From the NCBI RefSeq assembly GCF_000297495.1, contig NZ_ALWX01000045.1, positions 1 through 52,000 of the forward strand: 52,000 nt of DNA. The letters run 5' to 3'. The stretch comes from Janibacter hoylei PVAS-1. Its GTDB lineage: Bacteria; Actinomycetota; Actinomycetes; Actinomycetales; Dermatophilaceae. Below are positions 9,175-18,697 of the stretch, one piece after another. Both the position numbers and the translations under genes were made by a program. Numbering within the stretch: the stretch's first letter is position 1; every line of letters starts with the position of its first letter. The notes under the pieces were generated by a model that worked only from the letters and a program-made list of their open reading frames with translations, was not told the DNA's origin and searched no databases.

Positions 9175-9725
9175 GACGGCTGGTCGTCGTTGGGGAGCAG
9201 ACCGTCGTCGTAGGCCTGCTTGACGATGGACTCCACCTGCTCGATGCTGCCGGCGCCGGCCTCGAGGAGCTCGTTGCGCCTGGCGGACCAGCTCTTGCCG
9301 AGCTGCTCGCGCAGCTCCTCGCTCGCGTCCTCCCGGGCCGGGTTGAGGATCGTCAGCTCCTCCTCGCCGATGTGGTGGTTGAGCACCTCCGCGACGGCCT
9401 CGAGGGCGTCCTGAAACTTCTGCGTGTCGGTGCCCTTGGCCCGGAGCAGGTGGAGCAGCGCCTCGTTGGTCGCCGCGTGCTCCTTCTCGCCGTGCTCCTC
9501 CTCCTCGCCGGCGATGACCTTGCGCGACTTCAGCTTCGGGTAGGCGATCTCCTCCTCGGCCTCGCTGTGGGCGATGAGCAGTGCGGCGAAGGCGGCGCGG
9601 GCCGCCTCGCGATCAGCCGTGGCGTCGCGCATGTCGCGCATGAGGCTCTCGAAGAGCCGGTGGTCGTCGGCGATGAGGTCCGTGATGTCGCCTGCTGCCG
9701 GCCGCGGGATCGTGTAGTCGCTCAT
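9171..9725 (-). CDS. Hemerythrin-like HHE-domain protein
   Basis: A 184-residue all-helical protein of the hemerythrin HHE cation-binding family. Candidate di-iron ligands are in DDHRLFE (H22), AHSEAEEE (H53 and E57), EEHGEKEH (H78 or H83) and NHHIGEEE (H117/118 and E122). This is the two-repeat four-helix-bundle pattern. The role is not established; homologues are linked to oxygen, NO or iron handling. It overlaps coaD by ATGA and lies downstream of rsmD. The C-terminal third (SIEQVESIVKQAYDDGLLP) has no known motif. Confidence 0.88.
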   Translation of the reverse strand: MSDYTIPRPAAGDITDLIADDHRLFESLMRDMRDATADREAARAAFAALLIAHSEAEEEIAYPKLKSRKVIAGEEEEHGEKEHAATNEALLHLLRAKGTDTQKFQDALEAVAEVLNHHIGEEELTILNPAREDASEELREQLGKSWSARRNELLEAGAGSIEQVESIVKQAYDDGLLPNDDQPS

Positions 9726-9773
9726 GTCCCCATTCCTACCGGATGATCGGGGACGGTGCGGGAGGCCGGCCGC

Positions 9774-10349
9774 TCAGATCTGGTAGTCGGGGGCGACGCG
9801 GATGGCAAACCACAGCGTCGTCTCGCCGTAGGCCTTCGAGCCCTCGGCGACGATGCCGTCGGGCCAGGTCGGCTCAGGCGAGCGGGACGAGCGCTCGATG
9901 ACGATGACCGGCTCCTGGGCCAGCCACTGGTGGGCGAGGAGCATCTCGAGGACGGCGGTGAGCGAGTCCTCGGTGACGTCGTAGGGCGGGTCGGCGAGGA
10001 CGAGGTCGTAGCGCAGCGAGGCCGGACGGTCGAGGGCCTGCTCGACGGTGCTCGACTGCAGCCGCGCGCCGGCGACGCCGAGGTCGGAGATGTTGGCGCG
10101 GATCGTCGCGGACGCCCCGCGGTCGGACTCGACGAGCAGCACGCTGGCCGCGCCGCGGCTGGCCGCCTCGAGGCCGAGGGCCCCGGAGCCGGCGTAGAGG
10201 TCCATGACGTGCGCCCTGTCGATGACATCGCGCGCCTCGAGGGAGCTGAAGAGCGCCTCGCGCACCCGGTCGGTCGTGGGCCGCGTGCCGTCGCCGGAGG
10301 GGGTGCGCAGTCGTCGGCCGCCGGCCTCGCCGCTGATGATCCGAGTCAC
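9774..10349 (-). CDS. rsmD: 16S rRNA (guanine966-N2)-methyltransferase RsmD
   Basis: It methylates G966 of 16S rRNA in the 30S head. The SAM-binding segment is VMDLYAGSGALGLEAASRG (residues about 48-66) and the N2-G methyltransferase motif DPPY is at 120-123. The GTG at 10349 gives VTRIISGEAGGRRLRTP, matching the usual N-terminus. The ATG at 10367 would add six residues (MTHHGA) without a clear ribosome-binding site. The gene sits 66 bp downstream of recG on the same strand, as in many actinobacteria. Confidence 0.94.
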   Translation of the reverse strand: MTRIISGEAGGRRLRTPSGDGTRPTTDRVREALFSSLEARDVIDRAHVMDLYAGSGALGLEAASRGAASVLLVESDRGASATIRANISDLGVAGARLQSSTVEQALDRPASLRYDLVLADPPYDVTEDSLTAVLEMLLAHQWLAQEPVIVIERSSRSPEPTWPDGIVAEGSKAYGETTLWFAIRVAPDYQI

Positions 10350-10415
10350 CGCTCCATGATGCGTCATCGGGTCGGCGAGGGACCACCCGGGCGCGGGTCC
10401 GCCCCTCGCCCGAGG

Positions 10416-12654
10416 TCACCGCGACGAAGGGAGCGACTCAGCCTTCTCGAGGTAGGCCGCCTGCTCAGCGTCGAGCCAGTCGGTGATCGTCTCGCGCAGC
10501 TGCGGGTGGTCGCTGAGCTCCGGGTCGGCGTCGAGCAGGCCCTGCGCGTCCTCGCGGGCGGCGACGATGAGCGGCTCGTGCTCGAGCACCGACAGGTGCT
10601 GCAGCTGGCTGCGCACGCCGTGCTGGGCGGTGCCGAGCACGTCGCCCTCGCGGCGCTGGGTCAGGTCCAGGCGCGCGAGCTCGAAGCCGTCCGTGGTCGC
10701 GCTCACGGCCTGCAGCCGCTCGAGCGCCGACTCGCTGTCGGTGTCCGTCATGAGCAGGCACAGGCCGGGGTGGCCGCCACGGCCCACGCGTCCACGCAGC
10801 TGGTGCAGCTGCGAGACGCCGAAGCGGTCGGCGTCGCGGATGACCATCATCGAGGCATTGGGCACGTCGACCCCGACCTCGATGACGGTCGTCGACACGA
10901 GCACGTCGATCTCGCCGGCGTGGAAGCGCGCCATGACGCGCTCCTTGTCCTCCGGGGCCATCCGCCCGTGGAGCATCTCGAGGGTGACGCCCTGGAGGAC
11001 CGGGTGCTCGGCGAGCGCCGCGATCGTCTCCTCGACCGCGGCGAGGGGTCGCTCCGTGCGCTCCTGCTCGACACGCTCACCGTCGTCGTGCTCGTCGTCG
11101 ACGACGGCGTCCTCGGCGACGAGGTCGACCCCGTCGAGGTCGTGCGGGTCGTCGCCGCCGATGCGGGGGCAGACGACGTAGACCTGACGTCCGGCCGAGA
11201 CCTCCTCGGCCACGCGGGCCCAGGTGCGGTCGACCCACCCCGGCTTGCGGGCCTCGACGACGTGGGTGGTGATCGGCTGGCGGCCCCGCGGCAGCTCCCG
11301 CAGGGTCGACGTCTCCATGTCGCCGAAGACGGTCATCGCCACGGTCCGCGGGATCGGGGTCGCCGTCATGACGAGCAGGTGGGGTGGAGTGACGCCCTTG
11401 GCGCGCAGGGCATCTCGCTGCTCCACGCCGAAGCGGTGCTGCTCGTCGACGACGACGAGCGCGAGGTCGGCGAAGGAGACCTTGTCCTCGAGCAGGGCGT
11501 GGGTGCCGATGACGATGCCGGCCTGCCCGGAGGCGATCTCGAGCAGCGTCTCGCGGCGGCGGGCTGCCGACATCGACCCGGTGAGCAGGGCGACGCGGGT
11601 GGCGTGCTCGTCGCCGCCGAGCATCCCCCCTTCGGCCAGGTCACCGAGCATGGCGGTGATCGACGCGGCGTGCTGGGCGGCGAGCACCTCGGTCGGCGCG
11701 AGGAGCGCCGCCTGTCCCCCGCTGTCGACCGCGGCGAGCATCGCGCGCAGGGCGACGATCGTCTTGCCCGAGCCGACCTCGCCCTGCAGGAGGCGGTGCA
11801 TGGGGGTCGGGCGGGCCATCTCGTCGAGGATCTCGCGACCGACCTGCTGCTGTCCCGGCGTCAGCTCGAAGGGCAGCCGCTCGTCGAAGGCTGCGAGCAG
11901 GCCACCCTCGCGGGGGGGCGCGTCCCTGCGTGACGACCGCCGCTGCCGCGCGCCGCCGCTGCCCGAGGATGCACTGGAGGACCAGCGCCTCCTCGTAGCG
12001 CAGCCGCTCCCTGCCGGCCTCGACGTCGGCGTGGTCGCGGGGTGCGTGGATGGCACGAAGGGCGGACCTCCGGTCGAGCAGGCCACGCCGGGTCCGCACG
12101 GCCTCGGGCACGGCGTCGACGACGCCGTCGAGATGCCCGAGCACGAGCCGCACGCAGCGGGTGATCGTCCACGGGTGCACGCCGGGCACGTGGCGGTAGA
12201 TCGGGATGAGGCCGGTGTGGTCGGCGTCGCCGAGCTCACCGAGGGCCGCGGCCTCCTCGAGCGAGGCGTAGCCCGGGTGTGCGAGCTGGGTGACGCTGCG
12301 GTACTCCGAGACGGTGCCGGCGAAGAGGAACTCGCGCCCGGCGACGAGCTTGTGCTCATGGCCGCGCGCGTCGAAGAAGGTCACGCGCATCCGCGAGCGC
12401 CCGTCGGTGATCGTGGCCTCGAGCATGCGGCCGCGGCGGGACTTCATCGTGCGGGTCTCCGCGTGCTCGACCCTGGCCACCGCGACGAGGAAGTCCCCGG
12501 GGCGGGGACAGCCGAGGTCGGGGGCGGCGGTGCGGTAGCGCCGGGGCCAGAAGTCGAGCAGCTCCCCGACGGTCTCGATCTGCCGGTGCTTGGCGAGCTT
12601 GCCGGCTGCCTGGCCGCCGAGCAGCCCCTTGAGCCGGGTCTCCTCGGTCGCCAC
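10416..12654 (-). CDS. recG: ATP-dependent DNA helicase RecG (frameshifted)
   Basis: RecG remodels stalled replication forks and Holliday junctions. The N-terminal wedge/OB part reads VATEETRLKGLLGGQAAGKL, KHRQIETVGELLDFWPRRY and FFDARGHEHKLVAGREFLFAG. The helicase core has GEVGSGKT (Walker A), DEQHRFG (motif II) and TATPIPRT (motif III). Motifs V/VI include STTVIEVGVDVPNASMM and QLHQLRGRVGRGG. The two halves are in different frames, switching at a run of seven G at 11912-11918. With six G the protein reads GRAPREGGLLAAFDERLPF continuously. The GTG start shares one base with the TAG stop of the upstream kinase-like gene. A homopolymer error is the simplest explanation. Confidence 0.95.
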
Positions 12655-14306
12655 TACTCGGCCCCGAGGAGGAGCAGGTAGTGCGGCTGGACGCCGTCGA
12701 CGACCTGCACCTCGATGCCGGCGCGCCGGGACTCGATCCACCCGGTGACGGCCTCGGCGAGCCCGTCGGGTGCGTCCTCGCCGACGACGAGCGTCACGAG
12801 CTCGGTGCCCGCGGAGACGATGCCCTCCAGCACCTCGCGGGCGACCTGCTCGGCGTCGGAGCCGACGATGGTGATGTCGCCGCTCACGACCCCGAGGACG
12901 TCACCGACCTCGCAGAGCCCACCGCTCGTCAGCCCGGCCTTGACGGCGACCGTCACGGCGCCGTGCCGGGTGGCGGCGGCCGAGCGGGTCATCGCGAGGA
13001 CGTTGTGCTGCGTCGTCGCGCCCGGGTCGAAGACGGCGAGCGCCGCCAGTCCCTGGACCGCGGTCACGGAGGTGATGACGTGGACGGTCTGCCCCTCCTG
13101 GGCTGCGGCGTGGGCTGCCGCGTCGGCGGCCATCCGGGTGTCACGGTCGTTGGGCAGGAGGATGACCTCCTCGGTCCCGGCCTGGCGCACCGCCGCGACG
13201 AGCTCGCCCGCCGAGGCGCGGTGGCCGGGGCCCGAGGCGACGGTCGTCGCCCCGGCCTCCTCGAGCAGGGCGGCGATGCCGGGACCGGCCGCGCAGGCGA
13301 CGATCGACAGGCCGCCCTTCGGGGCCGGTGCGATGGTCTCCAGGAGGGTCACGGCGACCCGGCGCGGTACCCCGTGCTCGATGCCGGCCTCGAGGGCCGC
13401 CCCGATGTCGTCGGTGTGCACGTGCACGTGGCACACGTCCTCCGCGGTCGACACGACGACGCTGTCGCCGATCTCGTCGAGCCGCTGACGCAGCCGGGTC
13501 ACGCCCCCTTCGTCCACGTCGTGGAGCAGGTACATGACCTCGTGGGCCGGGCCGTCGTGGGGAGCCGTCACGGCGGCCCCGTCGACCGGGCGGGTCCAGC
13601 CCGGGCGCCGCTCGAGCGTGGGGTTGAGGGTGAACTCGTCGACGGCATAGCTCGTCGGCGCGCCCTCCTCGTGCACGACCTGGTCCAGGGCCTCGACGAA
13701 GAGGAGGTACCCGGCGCCGCCGGCATCGACGACCCCGGCATCGGCGAGCACCTGCAACTGGTCCGGGGTGCGCGCCAGCGCCGCGCGCGCTGCGTCGACG
13801 GCTGCTCGGGTGAGCTCCCCGAGGCTGCCCCCGTCACGACAGACCTGCTCGGCCCGCTCGGCGGTTGCGTCGGCGACGCTGAGGATCGTCCCCTCCTGCG
13901 GGCGCACGACGCTCTCGCGGGCCCGGTCGGCACCGCGGCGCACCGCTTGGGCCACGGCCTTGGTGTCGATCGACACGAGGTCGCCGGCGCTCACGACCTC
14001 GCTGACCCCGCGGATCATCTGGCTGAGGATGACGCCGGAGTTGCCCCGGGCGGACATCAGGGCCGCGCGGGAGATGGCGGCGGCCTCGCTGGGCAGCGGG
14101 AGGCTGCCGAAGGTCCCGGCACGCTCCTGCTCCGAGCGGGCGGCGTCGAGGGCCTGGTCGAGGGTGAGGTACATGTTGGTGCCCGTGTCACCATCGGGGA
14201 CCGGGTAGACGTTGAGCGCGTCGATCTCGGCACGCCTCGCGGCGAGTGCGGCGCGGGTCACCACGACCCACCGGCGCACGGAGTCAGCGTCGAGGACCTC
14301 CAGCAC
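12654..14306 (-). CDS. DAK2-domain protein, FakA/YloV-type fatty acid kinase family
   Basis: A 550-residue protein related to FakA, which phosphorylates fatty acids bound by a FakB carrier. The N-terminal DAK2 (DhaL-like) ATP-binding domain shows NVYPVPDGDTGTNMYLT at about 32-48 and SARGNSGVILSQMIRG. A middle DUF1949-like region and a C-terminal domain (SIVACAAGPGIAALLEEAGA, ILLPNDRDTRMAADAA) complete the YloV architecture. The GTG at 14306 is preferred because TACCCT lies 6 nt upstream on the coding strand; a GTG at 14339 would extend it by 11 residues. The TAG stop shares a base with the recG GTG, so the pair is co-transcribed. No fakB is visible here, so the substrate is inferred. Confidence 0.88.
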   Translation of the reverse strand: MLEVLDADSVRRWVVVTRAALAARRAEIDALNVYPVPDGDTGTNMYLTLDQALDAARSEQERAGTFGSLPLPSEAAAISRAALMSARGNSGVILSQMIRGVSEVVSAGDLVSIDTKAVAQAVRRGADRARESVVRPQEGTILSVADATAERAEQVCRDGGSLGELTRAAVDAARAALARTPDQLQVLADAGVVDAGGAGYLLFVEALDQVVHEEGAPTSYAVDEFTLNPTLERRPGWTRPVDGAAVTAPHDGPAHEVMYLLHDVDEGGVTRLRQRLDEIGDSVVVSTAEDVCHVHVHTDDIGAALEAGIEHGVPRRVAVTLLETIAPAPKGGLSIVACAAGPGIAALLEEAGATTVASGPGHRASAGELVAAVRQAGTEEVILLPNDRDTRMAADAAAHAAAQEGQTVHVITSVTAVQGLAALAVFDPGATTQHNVLAMTRSAAATRHGAVTVAVKAGLTSGGLCEVGDVLGVVSGDITIVGSDAEQVAREVLEGIVSAGTELVTLVVGEDAPDGLAEAVTGWIESRRAGIEVQVVDGVQPHYLLLLGAE

Positions 14307-14345
14307 GCCGTCAGGGTAGTGGAGAAGGACCGCCCCCACGCCGTT

Positions 14346-14375
14346 TTGGTGGTGTCGTGCTCACTCGGCTACTCT
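14346..14375 (+). promoter_or_regulatory. Candidate promoter of rpmB
   Basis: TTGGTG (14346-14351) and TACTCT (14370-14375) are separated by 18 bp and lie about 85 bp before the rpmB start, leaving an untranslated leader. The leader contains an AGGAG ribosome-binding site near 14450. Assignment rests on spacing and similarity to sigma-A consensus only. Confidence 0.35.
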
Positions 14376-14461
14376 GTACCGGTTGCCCGGTGACAGCTCC
14401 GCCTCTTCGGTGGAGTGCCCGAGCACGACACTCACGTTACTGACGAACACAGGAGATACCC

Positions 14462-14656
14462 GTGGCTGCCAACTGCGACGTCTGCGGCAAGGGACCGTCC
14501 TTCGGACACTCCATCTCGCACTCGCACCGCCGCACCAAGCGTCGCTGGAACCCGAACATCCAGCGCGTTCGGGCCAAGGTGGGCGACGCCGGGGTGACCC
14601 CGAAGCGTCTCAATGTCTGCACCTCGTGCCTCAAGGCCGGCAAGGTCAAGCGCTGA
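14462..14656 (+). CDS. rpmB: Large-subunit ribosomal protein L28
   Basis: A 64-residue protein from the GTG at 14462: [20 protein letters not shown], then [20 protein letters not shown]. Two CxxC pairs (CDVC and CTSC) define the zinc-binding form. AGGAGA is placed 7 nt upstream. The gene stands alone on the plus strand between divergent fakA-like and convergent thiL genes, and ends in a strong terminator at 14675. Confidence 0.97.
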   Translation: MAANCDVCGKGPSFGHSISHSHRRTKRRWNPNIQRVRAKVGDAGVTPKRLNVCTSCLKAGKVKR

Positions 14657-14674
14657 CCCGAGCCTGACGACATC

Positions 14675-14708
14675 GCCGCCGCTCCCCTCACGGGGACGGC
14701 GGCTTTTT
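14675..14708 (+). terminator. Rho-independent terminator of rpmB
   Basis: GCCGCCG (14675-14681) pairs with CGGCGGC (14697-14703). An inner TCCCC/GGGGA stem and a TCAC loop extend it, and five T follow at 14704-14708. It starts 18 nt after the rpmB stop codon. Confidence 0.9.
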
Positions 14709-14746
14709 CGTGCGTCCACGGGCGCCACCGCCACGGCCGAAGGGGG

Positions 14747-15752
14747 TCACCCCCGGAAGTGGTCCCAGCCGATCACCTCGGGTGCTGTGCCGTCGACGAG
14801 CACCGCGGGCTCCCCGGCCGCACAGCTGCCGAGGACCTGCCAGCCAGCGGGGACGTCGGCCGGCGCGAAGGTCGCCACGAGCGAGTGCTCCTCGCCCCCG
14901 CTGAGCACCTGGACGAGTGCCTCGTCGGCCCCCAGGGCCCGGGTGAGCGGGCCGTCGGCCTGCACGCGCAGTGCCTGCCCGTCGAGCTCGACCCGCACGC
15001 CGCTCGCACGGGCGACCCGGCCGAGGTCGCGCACGAGCCCGTCGGAGACGTCGATCATCGACGTCGCCCCGGCACGCGCCGCCGCGGGCCCCTCGCGCCA
15101 GGGCGGCGACCCGGCGGTCCGGTGGACGAGGCAGAGGTCGTGGGCCGCCTGCTCGGACCCGCCCGGCTCGCCGTCGAGGTGGGTGCGTCCGCGACCCGCG
15201 AGCAGGAGCTGCAGCCCTCCCCCGGACCGGCCGAGCCCGCCCCGGACGGCGACGACGTCGCCGGGCCGGGCACCGTCGCGACACACGGGTGGACGCCCTT
15301 CGAGGTCACCGGTCGCCGTGATCGCGACGACGACCGTGCCGGAGGCCGCCGACGAGAGGTCGCCGCCGAGCACGGGGGCACCGGCCTCCCCCCGCGGCCT
15401 GCGCGATGCCCTCGGCGAGCTCGAGCGCCCAGGCCACCTCGGTCTCCGGGTCGGCCGCGAGCGCGACGAGCAGCCCGGTGGGCACCGCACCCATCGCCGC
15501 GATGTCCGCGATGTTTTGCGCGACGACCTTGAGCCCCACCTCGCGCGCTGACGACCAGTCGTCGCGCCAATCACGCCCGCGGACCATGGAGTCGGTCGTG
15601 AGCACGACACTCCCCGAGGGGGCGGCGAGCACCGCGGCGTCGTCGCCGGGGCCGAGCGGCACGGCCGCGGGCCCGGTGATCCCGCCGAAGCGCGGGAAGA
15701 GCTGCTCGAGCAGCTCGCCCTCGGTGAGGTCACGCAGGCGCGTGCGGGGCAT
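14747..15752 (-). CDS. thiL: Thiamine-monophosphate kinase (frameshifted)
   Basis: It phosphorylates thiamine monophosphate to thiamine diphosphate. The PurM/ThiL-fold motifs are LGPGDDAAVL, VVLTTDSMVRGRDW, VVAQNIADIAAMGAVPTGLL, APVLGGDLSSA and SMIDVSDGLVRDLGRVA. The gene is about 335 codons, normal length. The frame changes at a run of six C at 15388-15393 (six G on the coding strand). With five, the protein reads AQAAGEAGAPVLGGDL, so a homopolymer insertion error is likely. The ATG at 15752 is preceded by a GGAGAG ribosome-binding site. It converges on rpmB. Confidence 0.94.
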
Positions 15753-15793
15753 CCGGGCTCTCCGTCCGACGAAGGGGGGTCAGGACCGCACGG

Positions 15794-15799
15794 TAGCCT
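15794..15799 (+). promoter_or_regulatory. Leaderless -10 box of the DUF3515 gene
   Basis: TAGCCT lies exactly 7 nt before the GTG at 15807, with no ribosome-binding site between them. This fits a transcript that starts at the start codon. Confidence 0.45.
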
Positions 15800-15806
15800 C
15801 CCGGCC

Positions 15807-16265
15807 GTGCCCACCACTCCCCGACCTCGCGTCGCGCTCGCCTGTGCCCTCGCCCTGCCCCTGCTGCTCGCCGGCTGCGCCGGGGCCGTCGAGGTGGGCG
15901 TGCCCGGGGCGGCGGGTAGTCCGGCGTGCACCGCCGCGAGCGAGCACTGGCCGCAGGAGCTGTCGGGTCAGGCCCCCGTGGAGACGGACCCGAGCGACCC
16001 GGCTGTCCGGGCGTGGGGCGACCCGGCGATCGTCGCGCGCTGCGGTGTGCCGGCGATGCCGCCCACCGAGGAGCAGTGCGTCGTCGTCGACGAGATCGGG
16101 TGGGTCGCCGAGGACCTGGGTGACGGCACGCGACTGACGAGCTTCGGTCACGACCCGGCGATCGAGGTCATCGTGCCGCAGGAGCAGGGGCCGGGCCCGC
16201 TCCTCCTGCCGGCCTTCAGCGAGGCTGTCGAGGAGCTGCCGACCAACGGCCGGGAGTGCTCCTGA
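15807..16265 (+). CDS. DUF3515 family lipoprotein
   Basis: A 152-residue predicted lipoprotein of the actinobacteria-specific DUF3515 family; its function is unknown. The signal peptide RPRVALACALALPLLLAGC ends in the lipobox LLAGC. Four further cysteines (in SPACTAA, VARCGV, EEQCVVV and GRECS) may form disulfides outside the membrane. The GTG start is supported by TAGCCT 7 nt upstream. In many actinobacteria this gene neighbours thiL and ddl, as here, though no link to wall synthesis is shown. It converges on ddl, with palindrome array 2 between the two. Confidence 0.88.
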   Translation: MPTTPRPRVALACALALPLLLAGCAGAVEVGVPGAAGSPACTAASEHWPQELSGQAPVETDPSDPAVRAWGDPAIVARCGVPAMPPTEEQCVVVDEIGWVAEDLGDGTRLTSFGHDPAIEVIVPQEQGPGPLLLPAFSEAVEELPTNGRECS

Positions 16266-16277
16266 GTCCGGGGCACT

Positions 16278-16286
16278 CCCCCTTCG
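16278..16286 (+). other. Intergenic copy of the over-represented 9-mer CCCCCTTCG
   Basis: One of 29 copies found by eye in the window, here between the DUF3515 stop and palindrome array 2. See the finding on this motif for the full list of positions. Confidence 0.6.
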
Positions 16287-16291
16287 CTGCG

Positions 16292-16404
16292 CATCTCCCT
16301 AGGGAAATACGGCCCTCCTGCGCATTTCCCTAGGGAGATGCGCACCCCTGGGCACATTTCCCTAAGGAGATGCGCACCCCTCGGCACATTTCCCTAGGGA
16401 AATG
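16292..16404. repeat. Palindrome array 2: four copies of the 18-bp palindrome
   Basis: Copies start at 16292, 16323, 16355 and 16387, with periods of 31, 32 and 32 bp. Copy 4 is the perfect form CATTTCCCTAGGGAAATG. Copy 2 has GGGAGATG in its right arm, copy 3 has CCTAAGGAGATG, and copy 1 has CATCTCCC. Spacers are 13-14 bp and two share cgcacccct. The array lies between the 3' ends of the convergent DUF3515 and ddl genes and, unlike arrays 1 and 3, does not enter a coding region. Confidence 0.93.
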
Positions 16405-16419
16405 ACGGCGAAGGGAGGG

Positions 16420-17546
16420 TCAGCGCAGGCCGACGGGGCGCTCGAGGGCGAGCTGGATGAGCTCGTCGACGAGCTCGGGGTAGGTCACGCCACTCGCCTC
16501 CCACATGCGCGGGTACATCGAGTGGGGCGTGAAGCCGGGCATGGTGTTGATCTCGTTGATGACCACGGCACCGCCGTCGGTGACGAAGCAGTCGACCCGC
16601 GCCAGGCCTTCGCAGGCCAGGGACTCGAAGGCGGCCGCTGCCAGGCGACGCACCTCGTCTGTGACGGCCTCGGACAGGTCGGCCGGGCAGGAGAGGACGA
16701 CCGAGGCCTCGTCCAGGTACTTGGCCTCGAAGTCGTAGAAGTCGTGGCCGTGGCCCTCCTCGACGACGATCTCGCCCGGCATGGACGTGCGCGGCGCGTC
16801 GAGACCGCGGCCCTGCAGCACGGCGCACTCGATCTCGCGGCCGACGATGCCGGACTCGACGATGACCTTGAGGTCGTGCTCGCGGGCGGCCTCGATGGCG
16901 GCCTCCAGCCCGTCGGGGGTGTCGACCTTGGACACTCCCATGGACGAGCCGGCCCGGCAGGGCTTGACGAAGACCGGGTAGGTCAGGGCGGCCACAGCGT
17001 CCATCGCCGCGGCCTTGTCCCGGCGCCACTGGGCGTCGGTGATGACGGTGTAGGGCCCGACGGGCAGACCGGCGCCGGCGAAGACGACCTTCATGTAGTG
17101 CTTGTCCATCCCCGCCGCCGAGGCGAGCACCCCCGAGCCGACATAGCGGATGTCGGTGAGCTCGAGCATGCCCTGGAGGGTGCCGTCCTCGCCGTAAGGC
17201 CGTGGAGCAACGGGAAGACGACGTCGACGTCGCCCAGCGCCTCGAGCGCCTGACCGGGGCGGTGGACGGTGAGCGCCGTCTCCCCCACGCGCGTCGGCAG
17301 GATCACCTCGGTGCCGGTGTGGGCGACCTCGGGGGTGTGCCCCGGCGTGAGCGCCAGCGCGTCGGGGTCGTCGGCGGCCAGGACCCAGGCGCCGTCGCGG
17401 GTGATGCCCACGGGCACGACGTCGTAGGCGTCGCGGTCGATCGCCCGCAGCACACCGGCCGCGGTGGCGCACGAGACGGCGTGCTCGGAGGAGCGTCCGC
17501 CGAAGACGACGGCGACGCGCGGCTTGCTGCTGGGATGGCTGCTCAT
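16420..17546 (-). CDS. ddl: D-alanine--D-alanine ligase (frameshifted)
   Basis: This ATP-grasp enzyme makes the D-Ala-D-Ala dipeptide for peptidoglycan. It begins MSSHPSSKPRVAVVFGGRSS then EHAVSCATAAGVLRAID. ATP-grasp motifs include PVFVKPCRAGSSMGVSKVD, EIVVEEGHGHDFYDFEAKYL and the metal site VINEINTMPGFTPHSMYP. The frame breaks near 17198-17199, where one C is missing from a CCC run on the coding strand. With it restored the protein reads FPLLHGPYGEDGTLQG. The ATG at 17546 is 7 nt after TAGTCT on the coding strand. It is divergent from the PLP-enzyme gene, with 31 bp between the starts. Confidence 0.95.
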
Positions 17547-17553
17547 CGGGGGA

Positions 17554-17570
17554 AGACTAACGTCTAGCCT
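17554..17570. promoter_or_regulatory. Divergent leaderless -10 boxes of ddl and the PLP-enzyme gene
   Basis: TAGTCT on the minus strand (17559-17554) lies 7 nt before the ddl ATG. TAGCCT on the plus strand (17565-17570) lies 7 nt before the ATG at 17578. The two -10 elements are only 5 bp apart, so the -35 region of each promoter lies inside the other gene. Confidence 0.5.
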
Positions 17571-17577
17571 CTCGCCC

Positions 17578-18681
17578 ATGGAGCACCGAGACGACGACGC
17601 GCACGCAGCCCTCTCCCCCCGCACCCGCGTGGTGGCGCTCGGTCGGCCCGAGCGGGCGCCGGGCGCGCCGCTCAACGCTCCGGTCACCTTCACCTCCACC
17701 TACGTCCAGGACGGACCGGTCAACTACGCCCGCGTCGACAACCCGACGTGGACCCCCTTCGAGCTGGCCGTGGGTGACCTCGAAGGGGGCCGGGCCCTCC
17801 TCTACTCCTCCGGCATGGCGGCCGTGCACGCGGCGCTCTCCCTCGTGCCCCAGGGCGGGACCGTCGTCGCGCCGGCCGCGGCCTACAACGGCGTCGTCGT
17901 CTCCCTCACCGAGGCCGCCGAGGCTGGCCGGCTCACCGTGCGCTGGGTCGACATCACGGACGATGCCGCCGTCGGGGCCGCCCTGCCGGGCGCCGACCTG
18001 CTGTGGCTCGAGTCGCCGTCCAACCCGCTGCTCGAGGTCGCCGACATCGCCGGTCTGGCGGCCGCGGCGCACGAGGCGGGGGCGCTCGTCGTCGTCGACA
18101 ACACCTTCGCCACCCCGCTGCTGCAGCGACCCCTCGAGGACGGCGTCGACGTCGTCGTGCACTCGGCGACGAAGTACCTCGCGGGCCACTCGGACGTCAT
18201 CCTCGGGCTGACCGTCACGCCCGACACGGCGACGGGACGGGACCTGCACACCCGACTGGCCCGGCAGCGAACCCTCGGCGGGGCGATCGCCGGCCCGATG
18301 GAGGCGTGGCTGGCCCTGCGCGGGCTGCGGACCCTCTCCCTCCGCGTCGAGCGGGCCTGTGCCAATGCTGCCGATCTCGCGGGACGGCTGGCCACCCACC
18401 CGCGGATCTCGCGGGTCCGCTACCCCGGCTGGGGCGCCATCGTCTCCGTGGAGGTCGCCGGCGAGGGTGACGACGTCGTCGAGGCGGAGGCCCTGACCAC
18501 CGGCACGCGGATCTGGTCGCCGTCGACGAGCCTCGGCGGGGTGGAGTCACAGCTCGAGCGGCGCCGCCGCCAGCCGGGCGAGCCCGAGGCCGTGCCCGTC
18601 AACCTCGTGCGGCTGTCCGTCGGAGTCGAGGACGTCGAAGACCTCTGGGCCGACCTCGAGCAGGCCCTCGACCGCATCTGA
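17578..18681 (+). CDS. Cys/Met metabolism PLP-dependent enzyme (cystathionine gamma-synthase/lyase-like)
   Basis: A 367-residue fold-type I PLP enzyme of the Cys/Met (trans-sulfuration) family. The PLP lysine is K199 in HSATKYLAGHSDV, the pyridine-N aspartate is D174 in VVVDNTFATP, and YSSGMAAVHAAL (76-87) is the cofactor-phosphate region. LNAPVTFTSTYV and ARVDNPTW match the N-terminal region. The C-terminal TSLGGVESQLERRRR resembles the SLGG(V/A)ES segment of the family. It is slightly shorter than typical MetB (about 385), and which C-S bond it makes or breaks cannot be told from sequence. An inverted pair of the CCCCCTTCG 9-mer (17753-17761 and 17781-17789) is inside the coding region. Confidence 0.85.
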   Translation: MEHRDDDAHAALSPRTRVVALGRPERAPGAPLNAPVTFTSTYVQDGPVNYARVDNPTWTPFELAVGDLEGGRALLYSSGMAAVHAALSLVPQGGTVVAPAAAYNGVVVSLTEAAEAGRLTVRWVDITDDAAVGAALPGADLLWLESPSNPLLEVADIAGLAAAAHEAGALVVVDNTFATPLLQRPLEDGVDVVVHSATKYLAGHSDVILGLTVTPDTATGRDLHTRLARQRTLGGAIAGPMEAWLALRGLRTLSLRVERACANAADLAGRLATHPRISRVRYPGWGAIVSVEVAGEGDDVVEAEALTTGTRIWSPSTSLGGVESQLERRRRQPGEPEAVPVNLVRLSVGVEDVEDLWADLEQALDRI

Positions 18682-18697
18682 CGGCGCAAGCGCAGGA

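Noticed and set aside
10416-12654. recG, thiL, ddl, gpsA, putA and ilvE as pseudogenes
   Set aside because: Each has one single-base shift at a G/C run and otherwise intact catalytic motifs; simultaneous loss of so many core genes is implausible, so sequencing error is preferred.
14346-14461. Riboswitch in the rpmB leader
   Set aside because: The roughly 85-nt leader has no recognisable conserved aptamer; only a promoter and ribosome-binding site can be supported.
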